Assembly (NCBI GenBank): GCA_002104895.1
Contig: MCFG01000313.1
Location: 25,001-35,000 of the forward strand
Reading direction: 5' to 3'
Origin: Anaeromyces robustus
Taxonomy: Eukaryota > Neocallimastigomycota > Neocallimastigomycetes > Neocallimastigales > Neocallimastigaceae
Length of the DNA: 10,000 bases
The notes below the pieces were generated by a model. It was given only the letters and a program-made list of their open reading frames with translations. It did no database searches and was not told the DNA's origin. The position numbers were made by a program, and so were the translations under genes. The stretch's first letter is position 1; every line of letters begins with the position of its first letter. Of this stretch, positions 7,311 through 10,000 are shown piece by piece.

Positions 7311-7479
7311 AATTATACAAATATTAAATAATTATAATTTTAAAAGTATAAAAAGAATTAAAAATATCTAATATAAAATGTAGACAAAAAAAAATTATAC
7401 AAATATTAAATAATTATAATTTTAAAAGTATAAAAAGAATTAAAAATATCTAATATAAAATGTAGACAAAAAAAAATTA
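7311..7479 (+). repeat. Exact 82-bp tandem duplication
   Basis: The unit 7311-7392 is repeated at 7393-7474 with no mismatch seen, and identity runs 5 bp further into AATTA. Landmarks are AATTATACAAATATT at the start and ATGTAGAC before the terminal A9. The lack of divergence in such mutable AT-rich sequence suggests a recent event or an assembly duplication. Confidence 0.9.
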
Positions 7480-7843
7480 AGTTCAAAAATATAATAAATA
7501 ATTAATAAATATAATAAATTTTATTAAAACAAAATTCTTTCCTTATTTAAAAATTTTCTGAACCTTAAAAGTGTTATACCTCAATATTAAATTAATAAAC
7601 ATTCAAATAAATAAAAATAAATCAAAAAGAAAAAATATATATAATATATATATGTAGCGTAATATTATTTTCATTTTTATTTTTTCATATATATCTATTT
7701 TTTTAAAAAAAATAATTATATTAAAATAAATATATATAATGTTCAAAAAAAAAAACTTTTTATATATCAAATATATAACCTTAAAACTACTTTGTAGCTT
7801 TCAAAAAAAATGAAAAAAAAAAAAAAAAGTTACAATTAATATG

Positions 7844-7867
7844 CATGCATAATTTATTGTATGCATG
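7844..7867. repeat. Inverted repeat CATGCATA/TATGCATG
   Basis: CATGCATA at 7844-7851 is the reverse complement of TATGCATG at 7860-7867, with an 8-nt spacer. The left side also contains the ATGCATGCAT alternation. No role is known. Confidence 0.45.
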
Positions 7868-8536
7868 TTAATGTTAATGTTTAATATATATGTATATAAA
7901 ACACATGTAAATAATTATATAATCATTATTATTAAAATTTATGAAGGATAAGAATAAATTTTTATTTTAACTCTGAAAAGATTTTACTAGTAAAAACTAA
8001 AAAAAAAAAAAAAAAAAACTTTTTAAAATAAATAAATAAATAATATATAAAAACAAAAATAAAATAGATAAATAATAAACAAATTAAAAAAAAAAATGAA
8101 TAATAATAATAAAATATATTTATAAAAAATTATATTTTTTTTTTTTTTCTATTTTTCTATTTTTATAAAATTTTATCTTTATTTTAATTTTTGTAAATAT
8201 AAATAATAATATAAAAAACCATAACCAAAAATAACTTATTTTTGTTATTGTTATATATATATAGATTAATCATTATTAAATGGAATTTATATTTGAAATA
8301 TATATAATGTTCGTTTTATATAAAAAGAAAAGAAAAAAAAAACATATGTTAGCATGTAATTTTTTTTTATTAGTATTATTACTTATTATAATACATATAT
8401 AATAATATATTTGTATTATTATTTTTATTATTATTTTATTATTTATTTATTGTTAAAAATTATTATAATACATATAATTATTAATCTATTAAATAATAAT
8501 TTTTATATATTAATTATTAATATATGTATTATTATA

Positions 8537-8571
<35 letters not shown>

Positions 8572-9128
8572 TTATTTATTTTATTATTCTTTTTCATTAA
8601 TGTGGAATTTTTTAAATTTTAATTTCTTTTTTCTTTTTTCTTTTTTTATTAAAAAAAAAAAAAAGAAAGAAATCAATATTTTATATAAAATTCACCTTGG
8701 TTTGATTTTTTCTTTATACATATATTTTAATATATTCAAAAATAAAAATAAATTTCTTATTATTTATAATTTACTTTTGTGTATATTGAAAAAAAATTTT
8801 TTTTTTTTTAATTATTTAAAAAAAATATAATATATATAAGTTTATTAATTTCTTAAATTAGTTGGTTTCTATATATATTATTAATATAATACATTTCATA
8901 AATTTTACATTTTTAATTTTAAAAAAAAAAAAAATATTAAAATTTATTAAAAATATATTATATTCTAATGAACTTTTTTTTTTCTAATATTCTAAAATTA
9001 ATTTATAATCAAAGGAACTTTTTTTTTAATAGAAATTTTTAATTATATGTTATTTTTTTTTTTTTAAGGAATTATTTGATTAAAAAAAAAAAATTTTTTT
9101 ATACGGTTTTCAATAATGTGATATTAGC

Positions 9129-10000
9129 TTATTTGTCAGCAAGAGCAGCAATAACGGCGGCACCAATACCAGAACCATCCTTACCTAATTGAAGAGAAAC
9201 GTTTTCAGAGAACATACCGAAGAGTTCGTGAAGAGCATCTCTCATTCTACTATCAAAGTGTGGGTAGTGTTCATATACAGAACCATCAATAGCAACGGTA
9301 CAACCAGAGTCAACACGGTTCATCTTAGTAACAACAGCGGCAACACCACAAGCAGCTAATCTAGCGGCACGAATGGCAACAAGTTCACAAATACGACGAA
9401 CAATACGACGGTCACGTGGAGCAACGTATGGGATCTTTAAGATTTCTTGAAGAACCATCTTAGTATCAGTTAATTCAGCAGTGTGATCTCTTTCAATACG
9501 AGACATGTAAGCAGTTTCGAATTTTCCTGGAGTATCCATTTCAGTAGAGCTCATACCACCGAAAAGAATCTTTCTGTCAATAAGATCCTTACAAACTAAA
9601 CGAACGATTTCACCAAGGTACATACCAGAAATCATCTTTTCGAAAGTTTGCTTACCTGGGTTAGTACCAGCAGCATCTTGTTGTTCATCATATTTAGTCC
9701 ATGGAAGAACCTTTCTTTCATTATCGAATGCTCCCCATTCAGAGTTAATAATCATTTCATTAGACTTAACTGGACCACCAGTCCACTTTGGAATGGCATC
9801 AATAGTTTCAACATAGGCAGCATTTGTACCAGTACCAAGAATAACACCAACACAGGTACCTGGGTCAACGTAAGCGTGGGACATAAGAGTACCAACAGTA
9901 TCATTAACTAAAGCAACAACATTAACCTTTAATTGCTTACGAGCTAAAGCTTCAGATAAAAGGTTAACAACATCCTTACCAATTGAGTTGGCACAGTTGA
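9129..10000 (-). CDS. Hexokinase, C-terminal part (gene continues past the right edge)
   Basis: It phosphorylates glucose and other hexoses with ATP at the entry of glycolysis, in the cytosol. The frame is open from the right edge to TAA at 9129-9131, giving 289 visible codons; fungal hexokinases are about 450-500 aa, so the N-terminal 35-40% lies outside. Family landmarks appear in order. LVNDTVGTL has the catalytic-base Asp (9900-9902; Asp211 in yeast Hxk2). GTGTNAAY (9813-9836) has the sugar-binding Asn. NSEWGAFDNE and QTFEKMISGMYLGE have the two sugar-binding Glu. CELVAIRAARLAACG follows, then the nucleotide-binding AIDGSVYEHYP and the C-terminal DGSGIGAAVIAAL. All expected active-site residues in this part are present, so the enzyme should be active. 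It is a fungal-type enzyme; which paralogue (hexokinase or glucokinase) cannot be told because the N-terminal sugar-specificity region is missing. G+C is far above its neighbours and codons are selective (CGT for Arg, AAG for Lys), as expected of a highly expressed gene. The Met at 9882-9884 is internal. Confidence 0.97.
   Translation of the reverse strand, partial: NCANSIGKDVVNLLSEALARKQLKVNVVALVNDTVGTLMSHAYVDPGTCVGVILGTGTNAAYVETIDAIPKWTGGPVKSNEMIINSEWGAFDNERKVLPWTKYDEQQDAAGTNPGKQTFEKMISGMYLGEIVRLVCKDLIDRKILFGGMSSTEMDTPGKFETAYMSRIERDHTAELTDTKMVLQEILKIPYVAPRDRRIVRRICELVAIRAARLAACGVAAVVTKMNRVDSGCTVAIDGSVYEHYPHFDSRMRDALHELFGMFSENVSLQLGKDGSGIGAAVIAALADK

Larger units (their letters stand above)
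7177..9128. other. Gene-free spacer between transposon and hexokinase gene
   Basis: No credible coding region is seen. It contains a tandem duplication, several hairpins and long A or T runs (around 7812-7828, 8001-8018 and 8135-8149). The open stretch near 8411-8830 lacks an ATG at its left end and encodes only Tyr/Phe/Leu/Ile-rich low complexity including a TTA microsatellite (8541-8572). The final hundred or more bases before 9129 should contain the 3' untranslated region of the hexokinase, which is read leftward. Confidence 0.7.

Noticed and set aside
8411-8830. Plus-strand open frame of about 139 aa, Tyr/Phe/Leu/Ile-rich, superficially like a membrane protein.
   Set aside because: It starts at TTG rather than ATG, spans a TTA microsatellite and T runs, and shows no patterned helices or loops with normal composition.
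9648-9911. Plus-strand open frame opposite the hexokinase gene.
   Set aside because: It is an antisense shadow of an unmistakable hexokinase coding sequence.

Overview
The window is eukaryotic and extremely AT-rich. By eye, the intergenic DNA is mostly runs of A, T and short AT repeats, and only three stretches look protein-coding. The hexokinase is of fungal type, other proteins carry poly-Asn runs, spacers are long and almost free of G and C, and there is a Mutator-like transposon. Together these fit an anaerobic gut fungus (Neocallimastigomycota, such as Neocallimastix, Anaeromyces or Piromyces). Other AT-rich eukaryotes such as dictyostelids are less likely but not excluded by reading alone.

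Layout: 1-2936 is a gene-free AT desert with a 40-unit TTA microsatellite and a 29-nt poly-A run. 2937-4610 (+) is an uninterrupted gene for an unrecognised protein with about seven membrane segments and a long cytosolic-looking tail. That tail carries poly-Asn and a fourfold repeat centred on Ser-Pro sites. Its stop codon is followed within 85 bp by a perfect 48-bp palindrome. 4611-5598 is a spacer with several long perfect inverted repeats. 5608-7167 is what I read as a complete, non-autonomous Mutator-like (MULE) transposon. It has a 9-bp target duplication on each side, ends that begin with G, 15-bp subterminal repeats in inverted orientation (two on the left, four on the right), and inside it a 5'-truncated transposase remnant whose stop codon sits in a hairpin. 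7177-9128 is another gene-free spacer, with an exact 82-bp tandem duplication. 9129-10000 (-) is the C-terminal 289 codons of a hexokinase that runs off the right edge. It has a far higher G+C content and a codon choice unlike everything else in the window.

The genes do not form a functional unit. Hexokinase performs the first step of glycolysis, the membrane protein may be a receptor or a regulated membrane protein, and the transposon is an independent insertion between them. The most notable observations are the delimited MULE family with its iteron-like 15-mers, and the 7TM protein with its repeated CDK-type phosphosite tail.
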